Assembly (NCBI GenBank): GCA_029858035.1
Contig: JAOUFU010000005.1
Span: 1 to 35,369, forward strand
Direction: 5' to 3'
From: Phycisphaerae bacterium
Lineage (GTDB): Bacteria > Planctomycetota > Phycisphaerae > Sedimentisphaerales > Anaerobacaceae
DNA: 35,369 nt
Position numbers and translations under genes: made by a program. The notes beneath the pieces were generated by a model. It was not told the DNA's origin. It did not search any database and saw only the letters and a program-made list of their open reading frames with translations. Every line of letters begins with the position of its first letter. Positions within the stretch are counted from its first letter, which is position 1. This document shows positions 1-9,646 of this stretch, one piece after another.

Positions 1-63
1 ATCGACAAATATGGCGAGGACCTGCCGGAAATCCGGAACTGGAAGTGGGGCAATCCCAAATGA
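1..63 (+). CDS. xfp: Phosphoketolase, C-terminal end only (partial)
   Basis: Frame 1 is open from the left edge and ends in TGA at 61-63, giving IDKYGEDLPEIRNWKWGNPK. The pattern GEDxPEIRxWxW is the characteristic C-terminus of D-xylulose-5-phosphate/fructose-6-phosphate phosphoketolases, thiamine-diphosphate enzymes that split sugar phosphates into acetyl phosphate and an aldose phosphate. Only 20 residues are visible, so no catalytic domain can be checked. The next gene starts 28 bases later on the same strand, consistent with an operon. The call rests on recall of the family's terminal motif. It is absent from the ORF track because its start lies outside the window. Confidence 0.75.
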   Translation: MDKYGEDLPEIRNWKWGNPK

Positions 64-91
64 ATGCACAAGAGCTTATGGTGGAAGGACA

Positions 92-850
92 ATGAAAAAG
101 CTAATTGTTTTTGATCTGGACGGTACACTTGCTGAAAGTAAATCGTCTCTTGATGCCGAAATGTCGGCACTGCTGCACGACCTTCTCGGTATAGTCAAAG
201 TGGCCGTGATTTCCGGAGGCAATTGGCCGCAGTTTGAAAAACAACTGCTCTCCAATCTGCCCCATGACAAGCACCTGGTGAACCTATCCATCCTTCCGAC
301 ATGTGGAACAAAGTTCTTCCAATACGCAGGGGATTGGAAAAAGATCTACTCGGAAGATTTCACTGCGGATGAAAAAGAAAAAATCGTCAGTTCGCTAAAG
401 AAGGCGCTGGGAGAAGCGGGCTTCAAGGTCGAAAAGGTCTGGGGAGAGGTCATCGAAGACCGGGGAAGCCAGATAACATATTCCGCCTTAGGTCAGCAGG
501 CACCCTTGGAAGAAAAGAACAAATGGGACCCTGATTTCGCCAAGCGGAAAAAGATCAAGGCAATCCTTGACGCTTTAATTCCCGAGTTTTCGGTTCGACT
601 GGGCGGCGCAACATCCATTGACATCACCAAACCTGGCATTGACAAAGCATACGGAGTAAGAAAACTGCGAGACATCCTTGGTGTTTCATTGAAAGAGATG
701 ATTTTCATAGGTGACGCCTTGTTCCCTGGTGGAAACGACTATCCGGCCGAAGAAGCAGGTGTTGTTTCTATCCCGGTTCGAGGTCCCAATGAGAGTAAAC
801 GGGTTACCGAAGCAATCATTGCCTGTTTAGATCGCGATCAGCAAGCGTGA
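92..850 (+). CDS. HAD-IIB family hydrolase, phosphomannomutase/sugar-phosphatase-like
   Basis: This is a 252-residue cytosolic phosphatase or phosphomutase-like protein. I start it at the ATG at 92 rather than at 11, because GGAAGG lies just upstream and the HAD motif I, VFDLDGTLAES (nucleophile pair D8/D10), then sits at the N-terminus as usual. The late motif IGDALFPGGNDYPAE matches HAD motif IV (GDxxxxGxD), which binds Mg2+. The cap insertion and length fit the Cof/PMM-like HAD-IIB class. Such proteins dephosphorylate sugar phosphates; the substrate cannot be read from sequence. Position between phosphoketolase and GH130 genes suggests a role in sugar-phosphate handling, possibly releasing mannose or glucose from its phosphate. 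No signal peptide is seen. Confidence 0.85.
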   Translation: MKKLIVFDLDGTLAESKSSLDAEMSALLHDLLGIVKVAVISGGNWPQFEKQLLSNLPHDKHLVNLSILPTCGTKFFQYAGDWKKIYSEDFTADEKEKIVSSLKKALGEAGFKVEKVWGEVIEDRGSQITYSALGQQAPLEEKNKWDPDFAKRKKIKAILDALIPEFSVRLGGATSIDITKPGIDKAYGVRKLRDILGVSLKEMIFIGDALFPGGNDYPAEEAGVVSIPVRGPNESKRVTEAIIACLDRDQQA

Positions 851-867
851 CCCTGTGAGAGGATTTT

Positions 868-1056
868 ATGAGTGGATTTAAGTTTCAGCGCATGGGGCAG
901 ATAATGGAGCCGGAACCGGGCAATCTTTGGGAGATCGAAGGCGTCCTGAATCCGGCTGCCGTTCGTGGCCCAAACGGTGAGACCTACCTATTCCCACGGC
1001 TGGCTACGCGGGGCAATTACTCGCGTATCAGAAAGAATACTCATTATGAAATCTAA
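868..1056 (+). pseudogene. Truncated GH130 phosphorylase N-terminus (relic)
   Basis: The reading frame starts after a good ribosome site (GAGAGGA) and encodes a typical GH130-type N-terminus: MEPEPGNLWEIEGVLNPAA, then ETYLFPRLATRGNYSRI. In intact relatives this continues into a five-bladed propeller of about 300 residues. Here the similarity stops after roughly 54 residues. The frame then reads RKNTHYEI and stops inside the start of the H+-ATPase gene. The relic carries none of the catalytic region. It belongs to a different subfamily from the intact GH130 at 3557, since the N-terminal motifs differ. A deletion or insertion that brought the ATPase gene into a former GH130 locus would explain it. 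It may still be translated and couple to the ATPase. Confidence 0.7.
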
Positions 1057-3526
1057 TGCCGACCAACCCAAGGCGCCCGGATTGAAGCCCGATGCGAAGG
1101 ATGATTTGAAATCTCTGCCCTTGCCGGAACTGGAGAAGAAATTGGAGTCGTCGCCGGACGGCCTCAGTCAAGCCGAGGCGCAGAAACGGCTGGCCCAATA
1201 TGGGCCTAACGAGATTCAAGAAAAGAAAAGTCGTCCGTTCCTAAAATTTTTCACCTATTTTTGGGGTCCCATTCCGTGGATGATTGAAGCTGCTGTAATC
1301 CTCTCGGCGATCGTACGTCACTGGGCCGATTTCTGGATTATCCTGGTTTTACTTTTAATGAACGCAGTCGTCGGCTTTTGGGAAGAATATCAGGCTGGAA
1401 ATGCCATTGAGGCGTTGAAGAAGAAATTGGCTCTGAATGCTCGCGTTCGAAGAGACGGTGCATGGAAAACAATACCCTCTTGCGAATTGGTTCCCGGCGA
1501 TATCATCCGCCTTCGTCTGGGGGAAATAATACCTGCCGATTCCAAACTTCTTGAAGGGGATCCAATAGAAGTCGACCAGTCCACGTTGACAGGCGAATCG
1601 CTGCCTGTCGAGCGAAAAAAAGAAGATGATGTTTATTCCGGCTCTATTGTAAATCAAGGTGAAATTGAAGCAATTGTTTATGGTACCGGAGCCAATACCT
1701 ATTTTGGTAAGACGGCGCAAATGGTCGAAGGAGCCAAAACTGTAAGTCACTTTCAACGCGCAGTATTGAAAATCGGAGATTACCTGATAATTCTCGCTGT
1801 GGCACTGGTTGCATTAATTCTTATGGCCGCACTCTTCAGACATGAGAAAATCTTGACAACACTACGATTTGCCTTGGTGCTGACGGTGGCGGCAATCCCT
1901 GTCGCCATGCCTACAGTTCTGTCGGTGACCATGGCAGTGGGTGCAAAACTACTGGCTGCCAAACAAGCTATCGTACGAAGACTTGCTTCAATTGAGGAAC
2001 TTGCAGGCATCGATATTCTGTGTTCAGATAAGACAGGAACATTGACTCAAAACAAGCTGATCCTCGGTGAACCGGTTGCTTTCACGAAAGTCCCAGGTGA
2101 GGAAATCATTCTTGCAGGTGCATTGGCTTCACGAGCAGAGGACAAAGATGTGATTGACCTCGCTGTGATCAGTGGTTTGAAAGACTCACAGGTAATGGGC
2201 ACTTATCAAGTCGTGCATTTCCAGCCTTTTGATCCTGTTCATAAACGAACCGAAGCCACAATCAAGGACTCCAGTGGAAAGGTTTTTAAAGTCAGTAAAG
2301 GTGCTCCACAGGTCATTTTTGAACTTGCAGCAAATAAATCAGATATCCAGGAGATGATGGAAAAAACAGTAAATGAATTTGCCGGTAAAGGCTATCGTTC
2401 TTTGGGAGTTGCCAGAACTGACGAAAAAGATCAATGGCAATATTTAGGTGTGCTTGCTCTGTCCGACCCGCCTCGAGAAGACTGCAAAGATACTATTATC
2501 GCAGCAAAACAAATGGGTGTAAGTGTGAAAATGGTAACCGGAGATCAGGTAGCTATAGCTAAAGAAATAGCCGGTCAAATAGGATTAGGCAAAAATATTC
2601 TCGACGCTCAAATGTTCGGTGATACAAAACATCATGAATCGAGCCGATTGGCAGAATCTATTGAAGAAGCGGATGGTTTTGCTCAGGTGTTTCCCGAACA
2701 CAAGTATCATATCGTGGATGTCCTGAAGAAACGAGGCCACATAATTGGAATGACAGGCGATGGTGTTAATGACGCGCCGGCATTAAAAAAAGCTGATGCC
2801 GCTATAGCTGTATCGGGTGCTACCGATGCCGCCCGAGCAGCGTCGGATATTGTGTTGCTGACACCAGGGCTATCCGTAATTATCGATGCTGTCAAAGAAA
2901 GCCGGAAAATATTCCAGAGAATGAACAGCTACGCCACTTACCGGATTGCCGAGACAATTCGTGTTTTACTGTTTATGACACTTAGCATACTCGTTTTCAA
3001 GTTTTACCCCGTGACTGCCGTAATGATTGTTCTGCTGGCGTTACTTAATGACGGCGCTATTCTTTCTATAGCTTATGACAGAGCCCATATCTCAGATGTT
3101 CCTGAAGTATGGAATATGCACCGAGTGCTTGGAGTTGCAACGACACTAGGTATTACCGGCGTGATAGCATCTTTTGGTCTTTTTTATCTCGCAGAGCATA
3201 TCTTCAAACTGGACAGGAACACTATTCAGACCCTTATGTATCTTAAGCTTTCTGTAGCCGGGCACATGACCATATTTCTTACCCGTACCCGCGGGCATTT
3301 CTGGGCCGACCGGCCTTCATACATTCTGCTTGGAGCGGTTATAGGTACTCAATTAGTTGCTACATTGGTTGCAGTCTATGGCCTGTTTATGACACCCCTC
3401 GGCTGGAGCTGGGCAGCACTTGTCTGGGGATATGCTTTGGCATGGTTTTTGGTCAATGACTGGGTCGAAATTTGGGCATTGCATATCTTCGACCCTAAGA
3501 AACCTGGCCTGTTAACAAAAAAATAA
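1046..3526 (+). CDS. Plasma-membrane-type proton-efflux P-type ATPase (type IIIA)
   Basis: An 826-residue P-type ATPase, expected to pump H+ out of the cytoplasm using ATP. The start at 1046 (MKSNADQ) follows GAAAG and removes a 27-residue extension that merely reads through the GH130 relic. Visible motifs are TGES at about 182-185 (actuator dephosphorylation loop), DKTGTLT with the phosphorylated Asp at about 328, KGAPQ in the nucleotide-binding domain, and TGDGVNDAPA from about 570. Membrane motif PVAMP in M4 and LLNDGAILSIAYD in M6 (the Asp is the proton acceptor in fungal/plant pumps) specify the H+-ATPase subfamily. Membrane pairs flank the catalytic domains as expected. With the Mg2+ pump downstream it forms a cation-transport pair. 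Regulation is not visible, and a long C-terminal autoinhibitory domain is absent. Confidence 0.93.
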   Translation: MKSNADQPKAPGLKPDAKDDLKSLPLPELEKKLESSPDGLSQAEAQKRLAQYGPNEIQEKKSRPFLKFFTYFWGPIPWMIEAAVILSAIVRHWADFWIILVLLLMNAVVGFWEEYQAGNAIEALKKKLALNARVRRDGAWKTIPSCELVPGDIIRLRLGEIIPADSKLLEGDPIEVDQSTLTGESLPVERKKEDDVYSGSIVNQGEIEAIVYGTGANTYFGKTAQMVEGAKTVSHFQRAVLKIGDYLIILAVALVALILMAALFRHEKILTTLRFALVLTVAAIPVAMPTVLSVTMAVGAKLLAAKQAIVRRLASIEELAGIDILCSDKTGTLTQNKLILGEPVAFTKVPGEEIILAGALASRAEDKDVIDLAVISGLKDSQVMGTYQVVHFQPFDPVHKRTEATIKDSSGKVFKVSKGAPQVIFELAANKSDIQEMMEKTVNEFAGKGYRSLGVARTDEKDQWQYLGVLALSDPPREDCKDTIIAAKQMGVSVKMVTGDQVAIAKEIAGQIGLGKNILDAQMFGDTKHHESSRLAESIEEADGFAQVFPEHKYHIVDVLKKRGHIIGMTGDGVNDAPALKKADAAIAVSGATDAARAASDIVLLTPGLSVIIDAVKESRKIFQRMNSYATYRIAETIRVLLFMTLSILVFKFYPVTAVMIVLLALLNDGAILSIAYDRAHISDVPEVWNMHRVLGVATTLGITGVIASFGLFYLAEHIFKLDRNTIQTLMYLKLSVAGHMTIFLTRTRGHFWADRPSYILLGAVIGTQLVATLVAVYGLFMTPLGWSWAALVWGYALAWFLVNDWVEIWALHIFDPKKPGLLTKK

Positions 3527-3556
3527 TGAATTGATTAATTTCTTTAAGGTGTTGTT

Positions 3557-4474
3557 ATGGATACAAGAATTTTTAAATTATCCTCCAAAAATCCTATCAT
3601 TTCACCATTGGACCTTCCGTTTCAGGCCGCCGCCGTACTCAATCCAGGCGCTACCGAACAAGGCGATGACGTTGTCTTGCTTCTTCGCATCGAAGACCAT
3701 GCCGGATTCTCAAATCTCCATATAGCACGCAGCAAAAATGGCGTTACTGATTGGAAAGTCGATCCAAAACCGATACTTGCCTACGGCGAGCCAGACTGGC
3801 AGTATGAAGAATGGGGATGTGAAGATGGACGAATCACATTTATACCGGAAGATAAATGCTGGTATATTGCTTATACCGCCTATTCTCCTAAAGGTGCTGC
3901 AGTGGCATTAGCACGTAGCTGTGACCTCGTTGTGGCCGAGCGAATCGGACTCATTTTGTCGCCCAGTAATAAAGACGCCGTTCTATTTCCTCAGAAATTC
4001 AACGGCCGATGGGCTGTACTCCACCGTCCTGATGCCGGCGGTGACGAACATATCTGGTCAGCCTACTCGCCTGATTTGATCCATTGGGGCGAGCCACACT
4101 CAGTGTTGCCAGAAGAAGGCGGCGCAGCATGGGATAATATTAAAGTCGGCGCAGGAGCGCCACCTATTCTTGTCGAAAAGGGTTGGCTGCTTATATATCA
4201 TGGTGTTAAGGGCTATGGAGGCCATCTGGTCTACCGCGTTGGCGTGGCCTTGCTGGACAAGGATAAGCCTTATAAGGTTATTGCTCGGTCGCGCGAGTGG
4301 ATATTCCAGGCTGAGGCTCCATATGAGCTTTCTGGTTTAACGCCAAATGTTGTCTTCCCAACCGGATTGCTGCTTCGCGGCGACGAGTTGTGGATGTACT
4401 ATGGAGCCGCCGACACTTGTGCTTGTCTGGCCACAGCCAAACTATACGATGTTCTGGCAATGTTGGAGAAATAA
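3557..4474 (+). CDS. GH130 family glycoside phosphorylase/hydrolase
   Basis: A 305-residue soluble protein with the GH130 fold signature (five-bladed beta-propeller). The motif WGCEDGRITFI places the conserved catalytic Asp at about residue 90, and AYTAYSPKGAAVALARS, HRPDAGG and GAGAPPI follow in family order. Members phosphorolyse beta-1,4-mannooligosaccharides or related beta-mannosides, giving mannose-1-phosphate. The exact substrate cannot be assigned, and some members are hydrolases. AAGG lies just upstream of the ATG. It sits 30 bases after the H+-ATPase and 14 before the Mg2+-ATPase, so it is probably co-transcribed with them. No signal peptide is seen, consistent with cytosolic action alongside the HAD phosphatase and phosphoketolase. 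Confidence 0.9.
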   Translation: MDTRIFKLSSKNPIISPLDLPFQAAAVLNPGATEQGDDVVLLLRIEDHAGFSNLHIARSKNGVTDWKVDPKPILAYGEPDWQYEEWGCEDGRITFIPEDKCWYIAYTAYSPKGAAVALARSCDLVVAERIGLILSPSNKDAVLFPQKFNGRWAVLHRPDAGGDEHIWSAYSPDLIHWGEPHSVLPEEGGAAWDNIKVGAGAPPILVEKGWLLIYHGVKGYGGHLVYRVGVALLDKDKPYKVIARSREWIFQAEAPYELSGLTPNVVFPTGLLLRGDELWMYYGAADTCACLATAKLYDVLAMLEK

Positions 4475-4488
4475 AGCGTTAAGGTAAC

Positions 4489-7014
4489 ATGGACGAGCGA
4501 ACACTTACATTTTGGAGTATGCAAACTACCAAGCTATTGGGTTTCCTTAGTACTTCAGAGAATGGATTAACAGATGACGAGGCAAAACTGCGTCTAATTA
4601 AGCACGGGGGAAATATCATATCTGCTCCCAGGTATTCAAGCAATTTAAGAATTTTCGTCTCTCAGTTTAAAAGTCCTATTATTCTCATTCTCATTTTCGC
4701 GTCGTTATTATCCTTTTTCCTTCATGATGCCGCCGATGCTCTGATTATACTTGCAATTGTTTTGATCAGTGGTTTACTTGGTTTCTGGCAGGAACGTGGA
4801 GCAGTTGGCGCAGTTAACAAATTGCTTAAAATGGTGCAAACAAAAACAGTCGTCTTGAGGGACGGACAAGAAAAAGAAATCGCTGCCGGTGAAGTTGTTC
4901 CTGGTGATATAGTTATCCTCTCCGCAGGTGCCAGTATACCGGCAGATTGCTTTATCTTGGAATCGAAAGACCTGTTCATCAATGAAGCGGCTTTGACAGG
5001 AGAAACATACCCTGTAGAAAAAACAGGCGGAATTCTGCCGCTCCAAACACCCTTGGCTCAACGTAAAAATGCCCTTTTCATGGGCACTTATGTCGTCAGC
5101 GGTACTACGCGGGCCGTGGTCGTCCGAACAGGAAAAGAGACTGAATTCGGACGAGTTTCCGAACGACTGAAGCTCAAATCTCCGGAAACAGATTTTGAAC
5201 ACGGGCTAAGACGATTCGGATATTTTTTGATGGAGGTTACTTTACTGCTGGTAATTGTGATCTTTGCTGTAAATGTGTATTTAGCAAGACCTTTTTTGGA
5301 CGCTTTTCTTTTTTCCCTTGCTCTTGCGGTGGGCCTGACACCACAGCTATTACCAGCGATTGTAAGCGTAAATCTTGCCCACGGTGCGCGGCGAATGGCA
5401 CAGAAGAAAGTAATCGTCAAGCGTCTTGCTTCTATCGAGAACTTTGGCAGCATGAATGTGCTTTGCTCCGACAAAACCGGTACTCTGACCGAAGGGCTTG
5501 TGACTTTGAACTCTTTCGTGGATGTCGATGGGAATGAAAATGAAAAGATACTTCTGTATTCATATCTGAATTCCTTTTTTGAAAAAGGCTTCACAAATCC
5601 GATGGATGAAGCTGTTCGCAGGTACAAACAGTTTCAAATCGAAGGTTTTCAAAAACTGGACGAAGTGCCCTATGACTTTATTCGTAAGCGATTAAGCGTG
5701 TTGGTATCTTATGAAGACAAAAAAAACATCATTATTACGAAAGGTGCGTTAGTTAATGTTCTGAATGTGTGCACAAAGGCTGAGCTTTCTGATGGCTCTC
5801 AAACTGACATATCAACTGTAAGAAAGAAAGTAATTGAACGTTTTGAGGAACTTGGCGACAAAGGATTCCGTGTATTGGCAATAGCATACCGAAATCCTGG
5901 TGATAAGCTGCGGATCGGCAGAGAAGACGAGACAGGTATGATATTTTTGGGCTTGCTTACTTTCTTTGATCCTCTCAAGCAGGGTCTAACCGAGACCATA
6001 GAGAGATTAAAGCAGCTTGGCATCTTACTAAAGCTAATTACAGGAGACAACAGGCATGTGGCAACGTATATAGGCCGGCAAATAGGTCTACAGAAACCGA
6101 ACATCATCACAGGCTCTGAACTTCGCCAAATTAGTGATGACGCCATTCTTCAGCAAGTGAACCAGGTAGATATTTTCGCAGAAGTTGAACCAAACCAGAA
6201 AGAGCGGATCATTTTGGCCCTTAGAAAATCAGGTAATATTACAGGTTTTATGGGGGATGGTATAAATGATGCTTCCGCACTGCATGCGGCGGATGTTGGT
6301 ATTTCCGTGGACGGTGCTGTTGATGTAGCCAAAGAAGCGGCTGACATCGTATTGCTTGAGAAAGACCTTGCAGTGCTTCTGGAGGGTGTGCAGGATGGTA
6401 GAGCAACCTTCGCCAATACTCTCAAGTATGTATTTATGGCGACCAGCGCTAATTTTGGAAACATGTTCAGTATGGCGGGTGCTTCACTTTTCCTGCCGTT
6501 TTTACCACTACTGCCAAAGCAGATTCTGTTGGTCAACCTGATGACTGATTTACCGGAAATGGCCATCGCCACCGACAGTATTGATTCAGAGCTGCTCGAA
6601 AAGCCCCACAAATGGGACATAAAATTCATACGCAAATTCATGATTACATTTGGTCTTTTAAGCTCCATTTTCGACTTTTTAACTTTCGGCACGCTTATAC
6701 TTATCCTTCATGCTTCGCCGCAACAGTTGAGAACAGGATGGTTTATCGAGTCAATTGTTTCGGCGGCACTTGTTGTGATGGTTATTCGCACACGCAGGCC
6801 ATTTTTCAAAAGTAAGCCCGGGAAATATTTGATAGCAGCAACTTTGGCAATAGTTGTAATTGCATTGCTGTTGCCGTTTACCCGAGTGGCTGCGATTTTT
6901 GGATTCCAGCAGCTTCAAGTACACTTCCTGGCTTTTCTGGCGGTGATCGTAGCAGCTTACATCGGTTGTGCAGAAGTTGCTAAAAGAGTGTTTTATGATA
7001 AAATCAGGTGGTAA
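4489..7014 (+). CDS. mgtA: Magnesium-translocating P-type ATPase (type IIIB, MgtA/MgtB-like)
   Basis: An 841-residue membrane pump. Motifs: TGET at about 170-173, DKTGTLT with phosphorylated Asp at about 328, KGALVNV, TGDN, and MGDGINDASAL from about 588. The C-terminal membrane half contains MTDLPEMAIATDSID and a WDIKFIRKFM loop, both typical of MgtA/MgtB importers. These take Mg2+ (and sometimes Ni2+) into the cytoplasm. In enterics MgtA activity is stimulated by cardiolipin, which is notable because a cardiolipin synthase closes this cluster. Length fits the family (about 850-900), slightly short at the N-terminus. Spacing to its neighbours is 14 and 29 bases, supporting one operon. No mgtA-type riboswitch leader fits the short upstream gap. 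Confidence 0.92.
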   Translation: MDERTLTFWSMQTTKLLGFLSTSENGLTDDEAKLRLIKHGGNIISAPRYSSNLRIFVSQFKSPIILILIFASLLSFFLHDAADALIILAIVLISGLLGFWQERGAVGAVNKLLKMVQTKTVVLRDGQEKEIAAGEVVPGDIVILSAGASIPADCFILESKDLFINEAALTGETYPVEKTGGILPLQTPLAQRKNALFMGTYVVSGTTRAVVVRTGKETEFGRVSERLKLKSPETDFEHGLRRFGYFLMEVTLLLVIVIFAVNVYLARPFLDAFLFSLALAVGLTPQLLPAIVSVNLAHGARRMAQKKVIVKRLASIENFGSMNVLCSDKTGTLTEGLVTLNSFVDVDGNENEKILLYSYLNSFFEKGFTNPMDEAVRRYKQFQIEGFQKLDEVPYDFIRKRLSVLVSYEDKKNIIITKGALVNVLNVCTKAELSDGSQTDISTVRKKVIERFEELGDKGFRVLAIAYRNPGDKLRIGREDETGMIFLGLLTFFDPLKQGLTETIERLKQLGILLKLITGDNRHVATYIGRQIGLQKPNIITGSELRQISDDAILQQVNQVDIFAEVEPNQKERIILALRKSGNITGFMGDGINDASALHAADVGISVDGAVDVAKEAADIVLLEKDLAVLLEGVQDGRATFANTLKYVFMATSANFGNMFSMAGASLFLPFLPLLPKQILLVNLMTDLPEMAIATDSIDSELLEKPHKWDIKFIRKFMITFGLLSSIFDFLTFGTLILILHASPQQLRTGWFIESIVSAALVVMVIRTRRPFFKSKPGKYLIAATLAIVVIALLLPFTRVAAIFGFQQLQVHFLAFLAVIVAAYIGCAEVAKRVFYDKIRW

Positions 7015-7043
7015 AATTGAGCTTATGACAGGCTAATACTCTG

Positions 7044-9593
7044 ATGAAAAGAAGCATGGCACATAATGTTGGCTATCTTATCAGCCTGGGTTTATTTATT
7101 GTGGCGATGGTGGTGCTGCACTATGAGCTCAAGCACTACCGCTTCCGGGATATAGTTGCTGAGCTCAAGGCGGTTCGGCTGGCATTTCTTGGCCTCGCGG
7201 TGCTGCTGACTTTCCTGGACTATTGGGTGCTAACAGCCTACGATACGCTGGCACTTCGCTATATCCGCCATCGCTTAGAGTATCCCAAGATAGCTGTCGC
7301 GTCCTTTATCGGCTATGTGTTCAGCCACAACATGACCATCGTGGGCGGCAGCACGGCACGATACCGTATCTATTCAGCCCTGGGGGTGTCCGCGGGGGAG
7401 GTGGCCAAGTTGGTCATTTTCTGCGGCCTGACTTTCTGGTTGGGATTCTTCGCCATTGGAGGGGTAGTCTTTATTTCGGAATCTCGTGAAATTCCTGCCG
7501 CATTACATCTTCCATTTGCTACGGTAAAGCCCATCGGCATGATCTTCATCGCCGTTGTAGCTGCATATCTGATTGTCATTGCTTTGAGGCGAAGACCTCT
7601 AACAATCCGTGAGTGGGAATTCACCATACCGTCTTTTCCGATCTCTGTCGGCCAGATTGCAATTGCCTCGCTCGACTGGCTCTTAGCCTGTGGTGTTCTT
7701 TATGCCCTTCTGCCGGCCGCTGCAAAGCTGACATATATTGAATTTCTGGGTATCTTCATGCTCGCCCAGGCAGCCGGACTATTAAGTTATGTGCCAGGTG
7801 GTCTTGGCGTCTTTGAAGCGGTGATCCTGCTATTGCTGTCAGACCGAGTGGAAAAATCGTCAGTCCTAAGTTGCCTGGTGTTGTATCGGCTTATTTACTA
7901 TCTGCTTCCTTTTGCTGTGGCTACCACATTATTGGCCGTCTACGAAATGGCAGCAAAGAAACGCTCACTACAAAGGTTTGGAGTCACTTTTGGAAAATGG
8001 GGTTCTGCAGTCACGCCTCACGTTCTTGCGGCTGCGAGTTTCATCGCCGGTGTCATACTGCTTTTCTCCGGGGCCTTGCCCGCCACAAAGGGGCGGATCA
8101 CCTGGCTGGTGGAACTGCTGCCCCTTCCTGCAATGGAGCTTTCTCACTTTTTGGGCAGCCTCGCCGGCGCAGGTCTACTGATACTGGCCCGCGGGCTTCA
8201 GCGACGTGTGGATGCGGCTTATCATCTCACTGTTGCCCTGCTGGGTTTGGGAATCGTTCTTTCGCTGCTGAAAGGCCTTGACTACGAAGAGGCAATCATA
8301 CTTGCCGTGATGCTGCTGATATTCTTGCCCTGTCATCGTGAGTTCTACAGAAAGGCTTCCGTGATAAGTGAACGGCTCACTCCTACATGGGCCATTCTTA
8401 TAACCGCTGTACTCATCAGCTCCGTTTGGCTGGGTATTTTCTCACATAAGCATGTGGAGTATTCTGGTCAGCTCTGGTGGCGATTTGCCGTAAATGCCGA
8501 TGCACCGAGGTTTATGCGGGCAACCACGGGAGCAGCCGTCCTGGTTTTGCTTTACGGTGTCGTCAGACTATTGTCCCCTCGCGTCGCAGGGCCTTTACCA
8601 ACGGATCCCGAAACTATGCTGGCGGTCGAGGACATCGTGAGGCGTTCGCCGAAGACTTGTGCCTGTCTGGCTTTGTTGGGTGACAAGTCCTTTTTGCTCA
8701 GCGAGGGCCGCAGCTGCTTCATAATGTATGGCATTGAAGGACGCAGTTGGATTTCCATGGGCGACCCCGTTGGATCCAAGCAGGAGTGGGAGTCTCTTCT
8801 GTGGAGGTACCGCGAGCTGTGTGACCGTCATGACGGCTGGCCCGTGTTCTATCAGATTGAAAGTGATAATCTCGATCTCTATCTTGATCTTGGGATGACA
8901 TTCCTCAAGCTTGGTGAAGAAGGTCGTGTGCATCTCAAAGACTTCTCGCTTGAGGGTTCGTCCCGAAAGGGACTGCGCCACGCATACAACAAAATTGCAA
9001 GAGAAAATTGTAGTTTCAGCGTTGTCCCTTGTGAGCAGATTTCTGATGTGCTCGACCAGCTCAAGCATATATCCGATGCCTGGCTCGAAGAGAAGAATAC
9101 GCGTGAGAAAGGATTCTCTCTTGGTTTCTTTGAATCGGCTTACATCAAAAAAACTCCGGTGGCAATAGTCCGTAAAGAAGGAAGCATTGTCGCCTTTGCC
9201 AATATCTGGGCCGGCGCGGAAAAAGAGGAGCTTTCCATAGACTTGATGCGGCACCTGCCCTCAGCCCCAGGTGGAATTATGGATTACCTGTTCGTTGAGC
9301 TTATGCTATGGGGGAGACAGCAAGGCTACAATTGGTTCAACCTTGGTATGGCCCCAATGTCGGGGCTTGAAGATAGACAGCTGGCTCCGTTATGGCATAG
9401 ACTCGGAACATTCATCTTCCGCCACGGTGAGCACTTCTACAACTTCCAGGGCCTGCGCCAATACAAAGAAAAATTCGATCCTCTCTGGGAGTCGAAGTAT
9501 CTTGCCTGCCCGAGAGGTCTCATGCTGCCAAGAATTTTGGCGAATCTCGAAACACTTATATCAGGTGGCATGAAAGGAGTTGTGGCAAAGTAG
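7044..9593 (+). CDS. mprF: MprF-like bifunctional aminoacyl-phosphatidylglycerol synthase/flippase
   Basis: An 849-residue integral membrane protein. The N-terminal part (about 1-330) is the flippase domain with many hydrophobic helices and the signature YVPGGLGVFEAVILLL. A second membrane block spans about 330-510. The C-terminal DUF2156/GNAT-like synthase domain (about 530-849) has GDPVGS, DLMRH, GIMDYLFVELMLWG, FNLGMAPMSGLE and the closing FRHGEHFYNFQGLRQYKEKFDPLW block. MprF transfers Lys or Ala from aminoacyl-tRNA to phosphatidylglycerol and flips the product, lowering envelope negative charge and giving resistance to cationic peptides and acid. Amino-acid specificity cannot be read. Full length for the family (about 840-880). 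An in-frame ATG at 7056 is an alternative start. Confidence 0.93.
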   Translation: MKRSMAHNVGYLISLGLFIVAMVVLHYELKHYRFRDIVAELKAVRLAFLGLAVLLTFLDYWVLTAYDTLALRYIRHRLEYPKIAVASFIGYVFSHNMTIVGGSTARYRIYSALGVSAGEVAKLVIFCGLTFWLGFFAIGGVVFISESREIPAALHLPFATVKPIGMIFIAVVAAYLIVIALRRRPLTIREWEFTIPSFPISVGQIAIASLDWLLACGVLYALLPAAAKLTYIEFLGIFMLAQAAGLLSYVPGGLGVFEAVILLLLSDRVEKSSVLSCLVLYRLIYYLLPFAVATTLLAVYEMAAKKRSLQRFGVTFGKWGSAVTPHVLAAASFIAGVILLFSGALPATKGRITWLVELLPLPAMELSHFLGSLAGAGLLILARGLQRRVDAAYHLTVALLGLGIVLSLLKGLDYEEAIILAVMLLIFLPCHREFYRKASVISERLTPTWAILITAVLISSVWLGIFSHKHVEYSGQLWWRFAVNADAPRFMRATTGAAVLVLLYGVVRLLSPRVAGPLPTDPETMLAVEDIVRRSPKTCACLALLGDKSFLLSEGRSCFIMYGIEGRSWISMGDPVGSKQEWESLLWRYRELCDRHDGWPVFYQIESDNLDLYLDLGMTFLKLGEEGRVHLKDFSLEGSSRKGLRHAYNKIARENCSFSVVPCEQISDVLDQLKHISDAWLEEKNTREKGFSLGFFESAYIKKTPVAIVRKEGSIVAFANIWAGAEKEELSIDLMRHLPSAPGGIMDYLFVELMLWGRQQGYNWFNLGMAPMSGLEDRQLAPLWHRLGTFIFRHGEHFYNFQGLRQYKEKFDPLWESKYLACPRGLMLPRILANLETLISGGMKGVVAK

Positions 9594-9646
9594 TAGACAA
9601 TGAATAATAATACATGGAACAACAAAAATTTAAACAGGGATAATAT

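Noticed and set aside
5088-6692. Antisense ORFs of about 180 residues under the Mg2+-ATPase gene
   Set aside because: Shadows of a gene with complete P-type ATPase motifs on the other strand.
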